From Acidobacteriota bacterium (lineage in GTDB: Bacteria > Acidobacteriota > Blastocatellia > Pyrinomonadales > Pyrinomonadaceae), in contig JAEWBM010000026.1 of NCBI GenBank assembly GCA_023391155.1, forward strand, positions 1 through 16,936: 16,936 bases of DNA, written 5' to 3'. How positions within the stretch are numbered: the stretch's first letter is position 1; each line of letters opens with the position of its first letter. Position numbers and translations under genes: made by a program. Shown here in pieces: positions 8,395-15,733 of the stretch. Under the pieces are notes generated by a model, which ran no database searches, had not been told where the DNA came from, and was given only the letters and a program-made list of their open reading frames with translations.

Positions 8395-10521
8395 TTAGTT
8401 CAGGCCCTTTAACAGGATCGCGTTGTGCTTCCATGTCCCGGAGGTCAACGCGATCGCTTTTTTGTCCGGTGATATCGATAGCTCGGCCCGTTCGCCGAGG
8501 ATTCCGGCGTTCAGCTCGCGAACACGCACCGGTGCGGAGCCGTCAAGCTTCTTTTCCCAGAGCACTCCGCCGCCTTCATCGGCCGCTGTAATGAAGAAGA
8601 TCGATAGTCCATCGGGGGCCCAGGCGGTCAGCCTGATATTGCCGGGGGGTACGTCGAGCTTTAGATGCGGACGAGCGGCCCCGACCTCTTCTATTATTAA
8701 CGCAGAAGTGCGGCCGTCGCTCTCGACCGAGGCTGCGTATCGGGTGCTGGGCGAAAGCGAAAGACCCCTGCGCCTGCTGTTAAAGATCTCTTGAACGGTT
8801 CCTGAGGCAATATCGACCCGCATCAGCCGCAGGTCGCCTGCCGCCAGATAGTACAGCCAATTCCCGTCCGGCGACACGGCCAACGGAAATCCGCCATCAC
8901 CGTCGGTTATTTGGCGGGCATTGGTCCCGTCGGCATTGGTTTCCCATATCTCGAACCGGCCCGAGCGGTTCGACGCGAAATAGAGTTTTTCCCACGATCT
9001 GCGTGCCGCGGGTGCAAACGTTGACCCATCCGTCGTGATCTGTCTGGGTGCGTTCCCGTCGGCCCCGGCGGACCACAGATTCACCCTGCCGGTGCGGTCC
9101 GAGACAAATATCAGCCTGCCGTCGGACGTATACCTTGCGGTGAAACCTCGGCCGATGGCCTGGGGAGGAAGGGAAGCATCCAGCGGGATCACATCGACAT
9201 TAAAATCGTCCTCGACCGCGGTTGTCACCAATATCTGTCCGGCATGGTCCAGACTGATACCGTTGTAATTAGCAGCATCCCGGCGGAAAGGTATGGCACT
9301 TTGCGTCTCCGGGTCGAGATGCCAAAAATAGTTCGATTCGTCGTGTGAAAGCCGGGCTGTTGCCAGCAGCGTGGAACCATCCGGAAGCCATCTCACCCGC
9401 TGAACATTTGCAAACGCAATGTCGGTTGCAGGTGACTCTTTCAAAGAATCAAGGTCGATTAGGCGGATCCGAAACTCGTTTGACCCGTCTGTCGATCGGC
9501 CCGAGGCAAAGGCAAGACGCTTGCCATCCGGTGAAAAAGAGCTGTCCCCGATCCGTTCGGGTGAAGCTCGCGTGACGATCGGACGTTCATTTGCTCCGGA
9601 GGAATCCGCGACAAAGAGAGTGCAGTAATCGTCTGCCTGTAACTGACATTTGACGTAAGAGAGGCGCGATCCGTCCATTGACAGGCCAAACAGGCCCTGC
9701 ACGCCGCAGACAAGATTTTCCGGCACGCCTCCGCCGATGTCCACGCGATAAATACAGAGTTCGTCGGTGGCCGCATTCGATCGCGCAAAGAAGATAGTGT
9801 CATCGGCCGGCGACAGAGCCAGGCCGCCATACTGAACCGGTAGCGGGGACAGTATTTCGCGATCCGTCCGGCTCTCGAGGTCGAGACGTCGAAGAGCCTG
9901 TCGTTCTTTTCCGTAGCCTGAAACGTATAGTACGAAGCGGCCGTTATGCGAGACGATCGCGTGAGCGACCTTCCCGTCGGTGGAAAGCTTTTCGGAGGCG
10001 TAGGGCGTCAAAAGGAGCCTCGCCTCCGGAGCTCTGCTGCTTAGCACGCCGAGCCACCCTTCCAGGATCAAAACCGAGACGCCGATCACTACCGCAAAGG
10101 CCGCTGCAAGCCTGCGAAAGAAGACCCATGGCAAACGGTCCGCGGCGGCCCTTCTTCGTGCAAGCTCCGGGTCGATCGCCGCTGGAACAGCTTTTTCAAC
10201 TAACTGCACCGGCGCGATAAACTTATAGCCCGCCTTCGGAATCGTTTCGATGAACTTCGGCTCTCTGGCGTTATCGCCGAGCAGCAGCCTCAACTGACGA
10301 ATGTTGTAACTGAGATTGCCCTCTTCAACGAAAGTGCCGCCCCAAACCTCGTCAAGCAGGCGTTCTTTCGTTAAAACCTCGCCGCTATTTTGAACAAGCA
10401 CTACAAGAAGGCTGAAAGCTTTTGGGGTAATGTGCAGCGATTTGTTATCCAGTTCCAACCGGCTCGTGCGCGTGTTTAGAACGAAGCTGCCGAATGAATA
10501 GATCTGCGGATCAGAGAGCAT
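8395..10521 (-). CDS. Membrane one-component regulator: OmpR-type winged helix, one TM helix, TolB-like beta-propeller
   Basis: A 708-residue protein. Residues about 7-104 are a trans_reg_C winged helix (ITPKAFSLLVVLVQNSGEVLT; RQLRLLLGD; IETIPKAGYKF) with no receiver domain in front, as in CadC/ToxR. A single membrane helix spans about residues 137-160. The rest, about 165-708, is a WD40/TolB-like propeller with repeated motifs such as FSPDGKRLAFAS, VSPDGNWLYYLA, YFASNRSGRFEIW and ADGTNARQITD. The topology places the DNA-binding domain inside and the propeller in the periplasm (inference). This architecture is common in Acidobacteriota. It lies tail-to-tail with the amidohydrolase triad, 6 nt apart. 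Four 11-bp direct repeats sit just upstream of its start, suggesting self-regulation. Ligand and targets are unknown. Confidence 0.92.
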   Translation of the reverse strand: MLSDPQIYSFGSFVLNTRTSRLELDNKSLHITPKAFSLLVVLVQNSGEVLTKERLLDEVWGGTFVEEGNLSYNIRQLRLLLGDNAREPKFIETIPKAGYKFIAPVQLVEKAVPAAIDPELARRRAAADRLPWVFFRRLAAAFAVVIGVSVLILEGWLGVLSSRAPEARLLLTPYASEKLSTDGKVAHAIVSHNGRFVLYVSGYGKERQALRRLDLESRTDREILSPLPVQYGGLALSPADDTIFFARSNAATDELCIYRVDIGGGVPENLVCGVQGLFGLSMDGSRLSYVKCQLQADDYCTLFVADSSGANERPIVTRASPERIGDSSFSPDGKRLAFASGRSTDGSNEFRIRLIDLDSLKESPATDIAFANVQRVRWLPDGSTLLATARLSHDESNYFWHLDPETQSAIPFRRDAANYNGISLDHAGQILVTTAVEDDFNVDVIPLDASLPPQAIGRGFTARYTSDGRLIFVSDRTGRVNLWSAGADGNAPRQITTDGSTFAPAARRSWEKLYFASNRSGRFEIWETNADGTNARQITDGDGGFPLAVSPDGNWLYYLAAGDLRLMRVDIASGTVQEIFNSRRRGLSLSPSTRYAASVESDGRTSALIIEEVGAARPHLKLDVPPGNIRLTAWAPDGLSIFFITAADEGGGVLWEKKLDGSAPVRVRELNAGILGERAELSISPDKKAIALTSGTWKHNAILLKGLN

Positions 10522-10528
10522 GTCTCCC

Positions 10529-10569
10529 TTCTAATCAGTTTCTAATCGAATTCTAATCGATCTCTAAGG
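10529..10569 (-). repeat. Four tandem 11-bp direct repeats upstream of the winged-helix regulator (candidate operator)
   Basis: On the plus strand CTAATC occurs at 10531, 10542 and 10553, each within TTCTAATC, and a degraded fourth copy CTAAGG starts at 10564. The spacing is exactly 11 bp each time. In gene orientation the unit reads TCGATTAGAAT. OmpR/PhoB winged-helix proteins bind head-to-tail direct repeats with about 11-bp period, so this is a plausible self-binding site. The nearest copy ends 8 bp before the ATG and touches the AAGGGAG Shine-Dalgarno, so binding could block transcription or translation start. No core promoter was recognised confidently. Confidence 0.7.
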
Positions 10570-10636
10570 ACAAAAGCCCGCATTTGATGCGCTAATTAAC
10601 GAAGCCCACATTTTAGCAGAATAGGCGGCGGGCTAG

Positions 10637-10667
10637 GAAGAAAATTTGTCGTCGCGGATGGCCGCGA
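10637..10667 (-). terminator. Candidate weak intrinsic terminator of the alpha/beta-hydrolase-LuxR gene
   Basis: Read on the minus strand, TCGCGG-CCAT-CCGCGA forms a perfect 6-bp GC-rich stem with a 4-nt loop (10652-10667). It is followed six bases later by an interrupted A/T-rich run (AAATTTTCTT). It starts 16 nt after the stop of the LuxR-type gene and lies in the gap before the winged-helix gene. The T tract is displaced and broken, so terminator activity is uncertain. Confidence 0.35.
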
Positions 10668-10683
10668 TATGGTAACCGAGGCG

Positions 10684-11757
10684 TCAATCGCTAAAATCGC
10701 GGTCCTTTGCAAAGACTATCGCCTGGCCGCGGTTCCAAACGCCAAGCTTATCAAAGATCTTTGAAAGATGATTGCGGACCGTCTTTTCGCTGATAGAAAG
10801 ACGACCGGCAATGTTTGTGTTGCTGAGCCCTTCGGCCAATAGCGACAGGACCTGACGCTCCCTCGGCGAAAGCGCGGCGAATGCCGGGTCTTCTTCTTGG
10901 CCGTCGTCCGGCCGACCGGTGAATCGCAAGACCTCCGTGCAGAAACGCTCCCATGCGGGCTCGTCCGCCAGGAGAACGTGGTTATGCGAGTCCAGTTCTA
11001 CAAATTCCGCCGTAGGGAGGCCGGCGGCCAATCGACGCCCGAGCGAGATCGGTATTACTGCGTCGTTACTCGAGTGCAGTACAAGCGTTGGGACCGTCAC
11101 ATGCTCAAGCAGGTGGTCGACATTTATCAGAGCTCGAGCTTCAAGCAACCGGGCGGCATTTTCTGCTGAGGTGGTCTTACGGCAGAGCTCATTGAACCAC
11201 GATATCTGTTCGTCCGTGCCTCTTGGGATGAACCGCGATGTGAAGACCTGTCTGAACGCAGGATTGTCGTCGCCCCCTTTCAGCCGCACGAGTTCGATCA
11301 TCGCACGGTATACCCTTTCTTCCTCAGAGTTTCCTCGTTGTGAGGTCCCAAGGGAATAGCCGCCGTAAATGATCAATCCGCTAACCCGCTCCGGAAACCG
11401 GACCGAGTAAGCAATGGCCGCTGCCGCACCCTGTGAGATACCGAGCAGGGTAAACGGCTCATCTAATTTGGCTGCGTCGATCACCGTCTCGAGATCTTCG
11501 GCCCACCTTTCAAACGAAAGGTCGCCCACGTTGCGGTCGGTCATGCCGCACCCACGCTCGTCGTGCCTGATGAAGTGAAAGTTGTCACTGAAAAAGCGCA
11601 TCCAGTGGCGCCAAACGGGGCTTTCCCATTCATATTCGAGATGGGTCATCCAGTTTGCGGCCTTCACCAGCGGCGGGCCGGTACCGGATTCCGCCCACGC
11701 CAGCCGGATACCATCGCCGGATCTTGCATAGCGGATCGTTTGAACGGCACTACTCAT
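10684..11757 (-). CDS. Alpha/beta-hydrolase domain fused to a LuxR-type DNA-binding domain
   Basis: A 357-residue protein. Residues about 8-282 are an alpha/beta hydrolase with nucleophile elbow GISQG (Ser108), acid Asp232 in HSSNDAVIP and likely base His260 in DSHNHVLL; the triad appears intact. Residues about 296-352 are a GerE/LuxR helix-turn-helix (LSPRERQVLSLLAEGLSNTNIA; KTVRNHLSKIFDKLGVWNR). There is no receiver or membrane segment, so it is probably cytoplasmic. The hydrolase part may serve as a ligand sensor or a ligand-cleaving switch (inference). It is divergent from mddA across 134 bp containing a perfect inverted repeat, so regulation of mddA and itself is plausible. Domain assignments are firm; ligand and targets are unknown. 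Confidence 0.9.
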   Translation of the reverse strand: MSSAVQTIRYARSGDGIRLAWAESGTGPPLVKAANWMTHLEYEWESPVWRHWMRFFSDNFHFIRHDERGCGMTDRNVGDLSFERWAEDLETVIDAAKLDEPFTLLGISQGAAAAIAYSVRFPERVSGLIIYGGYSLGTSQRGNSEEERVYRAMIELVRLKGGDDNPAFRQVFTSRFIPRGTDEQISWFNELCRKTTSAENAARLLEARALINVDHLLEHVTVPTLVLHSSNDAVIPISLGRRLAAGLPTAEFVELDSHNHVLLADEPAWERFCTEVLRFTGRPDDGQEEDPAFAALSPRERQVLSLLAEGLSNTNIAGRLSISEKTVRNHLSKIFDKLGVWNRGQAIVFAKDRDFSD

Positions 11758-11775
11758 AGGTTGAACCGGGGCGAA

Positions 11776-11815
11776 TGTCCCAACTCACGGGGCAAAGAAT
11801 AACTCCATTGGGACA
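11776..11815. promoter_or_regulatory. Inverted repeat TGTCCCAA / TTGGGACA in the LuxR-mddA divergent region
   Basis: A perfect 8-bp inverted repeat lies at 11776-11783 and 11808-11815, with 24 bp between arms and arm centres 32 bp (about three helical turns) apart. It sits between the start of the LuxR-type gene (11757) and mddA (11892). It could be a two-site operator for the LuxR-type protein, though GerE sites are usually more compact dyads. No expression evidence is possible from sequence. Confidence 0.4.
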
Positions 11816-11816
11816 A

Positions 11817-11840
11817 TTAGCCGATTTCGCTCGCGGCTAA
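11817..11840 (+). other. Hairpin ahead of mddA
   Basis: TTAGCCG (11817-11823) and CGGCTAA (11834-11840) form a perfect 7-bp stem with a 10-nt loop, immediately next to the inverted repeat. If the mddA transcript starts upstream, this is a leader hairpin. No T run follows, so it does not look like a terminator. It may simply be part of a protein-binding region. A smaller dyad, TGGAA-AAC-TTCCA, lies at 11864-11876 just before the Shine-Dalgarno. Confidence 0.35.
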
Positions 11841-11891
11841 ATGAGGACATTCTATAAACAGACTGGAAAACTTCCAATAGGAGAGAGACAA

Positions 11892-12662
11892 ATGTTCAAG
11901 CGTTGTATATATTTTGCCTACGCCCTTATATCGTATGCGGTCTTTTTCGGCACTTTTTTATACGCGATCGGCTTTATCGGGAACTTTTCCGTGCCCACCA
12001 CTCTGGATGGCCCTGCCGCCGGGCCTTTCTGGCAAAGCCTTCTTATCAATACCGGGCTGCTCGGACTGTTTGCCGTCCAGCACAGCGTGATGGCACGGCC
12101 ATGGTTCAAGAAGGCGTGGACCAAGATCGTCCCCACACCGGTCGAACGGTCGACCTACGTCCTGTTTTCCAGCCTGGCACTGATCCTGCTGTTCTGGCAA
12201 TGGAGGCCCATGGGCGGGGTAATCTGGTCGGTCGAGGACCCTGCCGGAAAGGCAGTGCTTTACGGGTTGTTCGCTTTCGGTTGGGGATTGGTGCTGGTAA
12301 CGACCTTTCTGATCAACCACTTCGATCTCTTCGGGCTGCGGCAGGCATGGCTATATTTGAACGGCAAACCGTATACGCGCCTTCAATTCAAGACTCCGGC
12401 GCTCTATCGCATCGTTCGACACCCGCTTTACGTAGGGTGGTTCTTTGCCTTTTGGATGACCCCGACGATGACGGCCGCACACCTCTTATTTGCAGTTGCG
12501 ACCACGGCATATATCCTCATAGCGATCCAATTCGAGGAACGCGACCTCATTACCGAGCACGGCGAAGTGTATGAGAATTATCGGAAGCAAGTGCCGATGT
12601 TGGTACCGTCAATGCGAAAAAGCCCCGGCGCAATGCCCGAAACGTCCGGGCTGGCGAAATAG
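11892..12662 (+). CDS. mddA: Methanethiol S-methyltransferase (MddA), integral membrane enzyme
   Basis: A 256-residue membrane protein of the NnrU/isoprenylcysteine-methyltransferase-like group. MddA markers are AVQHSVMARPWFK (61-73), PTPVERSTYVLFSS (81-94), TTFLINHFDLFGLRQ (137-151), RHPLYVGW (176-183) and QFEERDL (213-219), near the expected length of about 260. MddA methylates methanethiol with SAM to give dimethylsulfide, linking methionine breakdown to volatile sulfur. Five or more hydrophobic segments are visible, for example about 8-30, 48-66, 87-104, 122-141 and 182-212. The ATG at 11892 is preferred over one at 11841 because GGAGAG lies just ahead of it and the longer N-terminus does not look conserved. 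It is divergent from a LuxR-type regulator and convergent with msrB (3-nt gap). Confidence 0.86.
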   Translation: MFKRCIYFAYALISYAVFFGTFLYAIGFIGNFSVPTTLDGPAAGPFWQSLLINTGLLGLFAVQHSVMARPWFKKAWTKIVPTPVERSTYVLFSSLALILLFWQWRPMGGVIWSVEDPAGKAVLYGLFAFGWGLVLVTTFLINHFDLFGLRQAWLYLNGKPYTRLQFKTPALYRIVRHPLYVGWFFAFWMTPTMTAAHLLFAVATTAYILIAIQFEERDLITEHGEVYENYRKQVPMLVPSMRKSPGAMPETSGLAK

Positions 12663-12665
12663 GCT

Positions 12666-13130
12666 CTACGCCTTTTGTGCAATTCCCTCGCCCTCGGGGA
12701 CAAAAGAAAGCGATGCCGAGTTGAGGCAGTATCTCTGTCCGGTCGGCGGCGGGCCGTCAGGAAACACGTGGCCCTGATGGCCTCCGCAGCGGGCACAGCG
12801 GATCTCTATCCGCCGCATCCCGTAACTGTTATCCTCGATCTCGGCAATGTGTTCCTTATCGAAAGGCGCAAAGAATGACGGCCACCCGGTGCCGGATTCG
12901 AACTTGTGCTTCGATGTAAAAAGCGGCAGCCCGCACAGCCGGCAAACATAGGTGCCGTCGAGCTTATTATCCAAAAGCGTCCCGCAAAACGGCGGTTCGG
13001 TGCCGTGGTCCAGGAGCACCCGATATTCCTCTTCGTTCAGGTCAGCCGCAAGCCGTTCGATCTCATCTTTTCCCAACGGCGAGATGTCATATCCCGATCC
13101 TGAAATTCTTTGTCCATTTTCGCTGCTCAT
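12666..13130 (-). CDS. msrB: Peptide-methionine (R)-S-oxide reductase MsrB
   Basis: A 154-residue protein from ATG 13130 (MSSENGQRIS). An in-frame GTG at 13175 would add 15 residues outside the conserved fold, so the shorter form is preferred, although neither start has a strong Shine-Dalgarno. Family motifs are complete: HGTEPPFCG, YVCRLCG (Cys63, Cys66) and RCARCGGHQGH (Cys112, Cys115) for zinc, SGTGWPSF, and catalytic Cys135 in GQRYCLNSASL. Cys49 is also present; whether it resolves the sulfenic acid is unknown. No signal peptide is seen, so it probably repairs oxidised methionine in the cytoplasm. It is convergent with mddA and divergent from the methyltransferase gene across 81 bp. Confidence 0.95.
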   Translation of the reverse strand: MSSENGQRISGSGYDISPLGKDEIERLAADLNEEEYRVLLDHGTEPPFCGTLLDNKLDGTYVCRLCGLPLFTSKHKFESGTGWPSFFAPFDKEHIAEIEDNSYGMRRIEIRCARCGGHQGHVFPDGPPPTGQRYCLNSASLSFVPEGEGIAQKA

Positions 13131-13211
13131 ATTCGTTATATAGGTTGAATCATCGCAGATTGGCGGTCCATTCACAAAATATTAGATCTTGCATCGCATA
13201 AGGAGTTATTT

Positions 13212-14060
13212 ATGGATACAGCAACGAGTCAGGTTTCGACAGAGATGGCGGCGCTGAAAGCAAAACTTGAGGCCGTCTGGAATGCGGGCGATTTCGGCGT
13301 GATCGCCCGATCGTTTGAGAGCGGTGCCGCGGAATTCGCCGAGGGGCTGGGCTTGGGTCCCGGAATGAAGGTTCTGGATGTCGCCTGCGGCAACGGCAAT
13401 ACGGCGATCCCCTCCGCGAAAACGGGCGCAGACGTAACGGGCATCGACCTCGTGCCCTATTTGGTCGAAGAGGCAAAGGAACGAGCCGCTGCAGAAGGCG
13501 TTCAGGTCAAGTTCGAGGTCGGCGATGCCGAAGCCTTGCCTTACGGCGACGGCAGTTTTGACGCTGTCGTGACGATGTTCGGTGCGATGTTCGCACCCCG
13601 TCCGGACCTCGTCGCGAGCGAACTCGCGAGGGTCTGCAAACCGGGCGGCTTTATATCGATGGCAAATTGGACCGCGGGAGGGTTTATCGGTGAGATGTTC
13701 AAGGTTACGGGAAAACATGTTCCCCCGCCCGCCGGAATGCCGTCGCCCCTGCTTTGGGGAAATGAGGATGCCGTACGTGAGAGGTTTGCCGGAACCGTTG
13801 CTGATATTCAGTTCAGCCGGGAGCAGATGCGATTTGACTTTCCATTCGGCCCAAAAGAAACGGTCGAGCATTTTCGAAAGTATTACGGCCCGACACAGAA
13901 AGCTTTCGATGCGGTGGATGATGCCGTACAGGTTACTTTGCGGGCGGATCTCGAGGAACTGTGGGCCGACGCCAATGTCGCCACCAACGGGGAAACGGTC
14001 GTGTATTCTGAGTACCTTAAAGTTACGGCGACCCGGAAACAGGAGGGGGAGTATGTCTAA
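13212..14060 (+). CDS. Class I SAM-dependent methyltransferase (UbiE/Methyltransf_11-like)
   Basis: A 282-residue protein with a Rossmann methyltransferase core. Motif I is VLDVACGNGNTA (54-65), the acidic end of strand 2 is GIDLVPY (77-83), VGDAEALPYGDGSFDAVV (103-120) holds motif II, and CKPGGFISM (142-150) is the post-motif strand. The substrate is not identifiable; the C-terminal part differs from true UbiE. The ATG follows a strong AAGGAG Shine-Dalgarno 7 nt upstream. The gene overlaps the next one by 8 nt, so the two are translationally coupled. No signal peptide is present. Confidence 0.9.
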   Translation: MDTATSQVSTEMAALKAKLEAVWNAGDFGVIARSFESGAAEFAEGLGLGPGMKVLDVACGNGNTAIPSAKTGADVTGIDLVPYLVEEAKERAAAEGVQVKFEVGDAEALPYGDGSFDAVVTMFGAMFAPRPDLVASELARVCKPGGFISMANWTAGGFIGEMFKVTGKHVPPPAGMPSPLLWGNEDAVRERFAGTVADIQFSREQMRFDFPFGPKETVEHFRKYYGPTQKAFDAVDDAVQVTLRADLEELWADANVATNGETVVYSEYLKVTATRKQEGEYV

Positions 14061-14571
14061 ACCTGATACACCATGGATACCCAAAATTAGGGGCACCAAG
14101 ACTCTCGCCATCCGAAATGAGGCCGAGATCGGGGTGTGGAGCGGGGTGCTGGCCGAGGCGGTCCCGATCTTTAACCAGAAGATAATGAAAGCGCTGAAAT
14201 ACGATCTAGTCCCCGAAGGCCGTGCGGATGTGATCGTAAAGATCGCCGGCGGCGGCAAAAGTGATCCGAAGCTCGGCGCGACCGCGACCCATGGCGTCGC
14301 CCGGCGCTGGGTCGGGCGGAAGGGCGTTGAGGAGGCAGAGATCTATCTGCCCGCCACCCCCTGGCAAAGCCATAAGAACGTGCTGCTCATGATAATGATG
14401 CACGAGATGGCACACGCCGCGGGGCTTGAAGAGCACTCGAACGACGGCATCTTTATGACACTGCCGAATATCAGTGCAGAAGGGAAGATCACCGCAACCA
14501 AAAAAAGCAAGCCAATGCCGCCGTTCTTTTTCTCGAACAAGACGGTGATACGTATGAGGGCGATCTGGTAG
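14053..14571 (+). CDS. Small HExxH metalloprotease-like protein
   Basis: A 172-residue protein. The ATG at 14053 lies inside the end of the methyltransferase gene (8-nt overlap), with AGGAGG at 14041-14046; the frame stays open further upstream, but there it runs opposite conserved methyltransferase codons in another frame. Residues 117-128 read HEMAHAAGLEEH: the HExxH zinc motif, a glycine, and a third histidine one residue later than in classical metzincins (HExxHxxGxxH). Met135 in DGIFMTLP could act as a Met-turn. No signal peptide is seen, so it is probably cytoplasmic. Protease activity is inferred from the motif; I cannot name a family. It ends 2 nt from the convergent lpxD stop. Confidence 0.75.
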   Translation: MSKPDTPWIPKIRGTKTLAIRNEAEIGVWSGVLAEAVPIFNQKIMKALKYDLVPEGRADVIVKIAGGGKSDPKLGATATHGVARRWVGRKGVEEAEIYLPATPWQSHKNVLLMIMMHEMAHAAGLEEHSNDGIFMTLPNISAEGKITATKKSKPMPPFFFSNKTVIRMRAIW

Positions 14572-14573
14572 GG

Positions 14574-15599
14574 TTAATCTTCTTTCTGCAGCACGCGTTT
14601 TTCCAGCGCGCGCAGCCGAGAGGCGATCTCGCCTAATCGGCGAAACGCGGCGGTTGAACGGAGCCATTCGCGATTGTCGAAGCCCGGTATCCCCGAGATC
14701 ACTTTACCGGGTTCGACATCGTGGGATGTAGCCGACTTGGCGGTGAGGACGGCGTCGTCGCCTACCTTGAGATGTCCGGCGATGCCGACCTGGCCGGCGA
14801 GGATCACGCGTTTGCCTATGACCGAGCTGCCTGCGAGGCCCGTCTGCGAACATATCAGGGCATCTTCATCCACTGTGCACGAATGGCCGATCTGCACAAG
14901 GTTATCGATCTTGGCGCCGCGTTTGATCCGGGTTTCGCCCACCGACGCACGATCGATCGCCGTGTTGGCCCCGATCTCCACGTCATCCTCCAGCACGACT
15001 CGCCCGACCTGCGGGATCTTGAGCCATCGCTTCTCTTCGTCCTTTGCATAGCCGAAGCCGTCCGAGCCGATCGTCGTGTTGTTGTGAATGATGCAGTTGC
15101 GCCCGATCTCGCAATTCTCTCTGACCGACACGCCCGAGTGAAGAACGGAGCCCTCGCCGATGACCGCTCCGTCATAGACCGTCACATTTGAGTGGATGCG
15201 GACGCCGCTTTCGATGCGGCAGCCCGCCCCGATCACGCCATTAGGGCCGATCTGGACATCATCGGCGATGTGGGCTGTTTCGTCGATGACCGCCGTGGAA
15301 TGAACGCCGGGAACGATCGGCGGCTCCGGGTAAAACGATCTCAAGGCCCGGGTGTAGGCTACGTATGCGTCTTTCGCTCTTAGCACCGCCAGATCGTCCC
15401 GCCCGGCATCAACACCCGTTTTTAGAAACACCGCCGACGCCTTCGTCGTCTGTAACTGAGGGGTATATTTGGGGTTAGCGAGAAACGTGATCTCGCCGCC
15501 GACGGCGATATCCAGGCCCGCCGCACCGGAAATTTCCGTTTCGGGATCGCCGTTTTCAAGCTCGGTCGAGGTCAGTCGGGCAAGTTCCGAAAGTTTCAT
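14574..15599 (-). CDS. lpxD: UDP-3-O-acylglucosamine N-acyltransferase LpxD
   Basis: A 341-residue protein, the usual LpxD length. Residues about 1-95 form the uridine-binding N-terminal domain (ISGAAGLDIAVGGEITFLANPKY). Residues about 100-310 form a left-handed beta-helix of hexapeptide repeats (IADDVQIGPNGVIGAGCRIE and so on). The signature NTTIGSDGFGYA and the catalytic His239 in DNLVQIGHSC are present. It adds the second acyl chain to UDP-acylglucosamine in lipid A synthesis, which implies an outer membrane with LPS. ATG 15599 with AAGGTG upstream is preferred over a GTG three codons earlier. The usual lpx/fabZ neighbours are absent from this window. Confidence 0.95.
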   Translation of the reverse strand: MKLSELARLTSTELENGDPETEISGAAGLDIAVGGEITFLANPKYTPQLQTTKASAVFLKTGVDAGRDDLAVLRAKDAYVAYTRALRSFYPEPPIVPGVHSTAVIDETAHIADDVQIGPNGVIGAGCRIESGVRIHSNVTVYDGAVIGEGSVLHSGVSVRENCEIGRNCIIHNNTTIGSDGFGYAKDEEKRWLKIPQVGRVVLEDDVEIGANTAIDRASVGETRIKRGAKIDNLVQIGHSCTVDEDALICSQTGLAGSSVIGKRVILAGQVGIAGHLKVGDDAVLTAKSATSHDVEPGKVISGIPGFDNREWLRSTAAFRRLGEIASRLRALEKRVLQKED

Positions 15600-15647
15600 A
15601 ATAAACACCTTGAAATGTTATCGGGCGATGTGCAACACTAGTTTTAT

Positions 15648-15682
15648 CAGACTCCTTTCCCCCGGCAAAACGCCAGACTCCT
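15648..15682. repeat. Short direct repeat CAGACTCCT, two copies
   Basis: CAGACTCCT occurs at 15648-15656 and 15674-15682, a 26-bp period, in the 134-bp divergent region between lpxD and the Uma2 gene. It might be regulatory or chance; there is no further support. Confidence 0.3.
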
Positions 15683-15733
15683 GTTGCCCACAGGCCTGAT
15701 TTAACTTCTAACAATTTGGAGCAGTTTTTAATT

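Noticed and set aside
11841..11891. Earlier in-frame start for mddA
   Set aside because: It adds 17 polar residues before the first membrane helix, directly follows a hairpin and lacks a Shine-Dalgarno; ATG 11892 has GGAGAG.
13131..13175. GTG start extending MsrB by 15 residues
   Set aside because: The extra residues lie outside the MsrB fold and run into the promoter region shared with the methyltransferase gene.
13582..14052. Upstream extension of the metalloprotease-like frame
   Set aside because: It overlaps conserved methyltransferase codons in another frame; the ATG at 14053 has an AGGAGG site and begins the plausible protein.
13206..14258. Long open frame of about 350 codons on the minus strand
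   Set aside because: It lies opposite a recognisable SAM methyltransferase and the metalloprotease-like gene, shows no known motif, and reflects the codon bias of the plus-strand gene.
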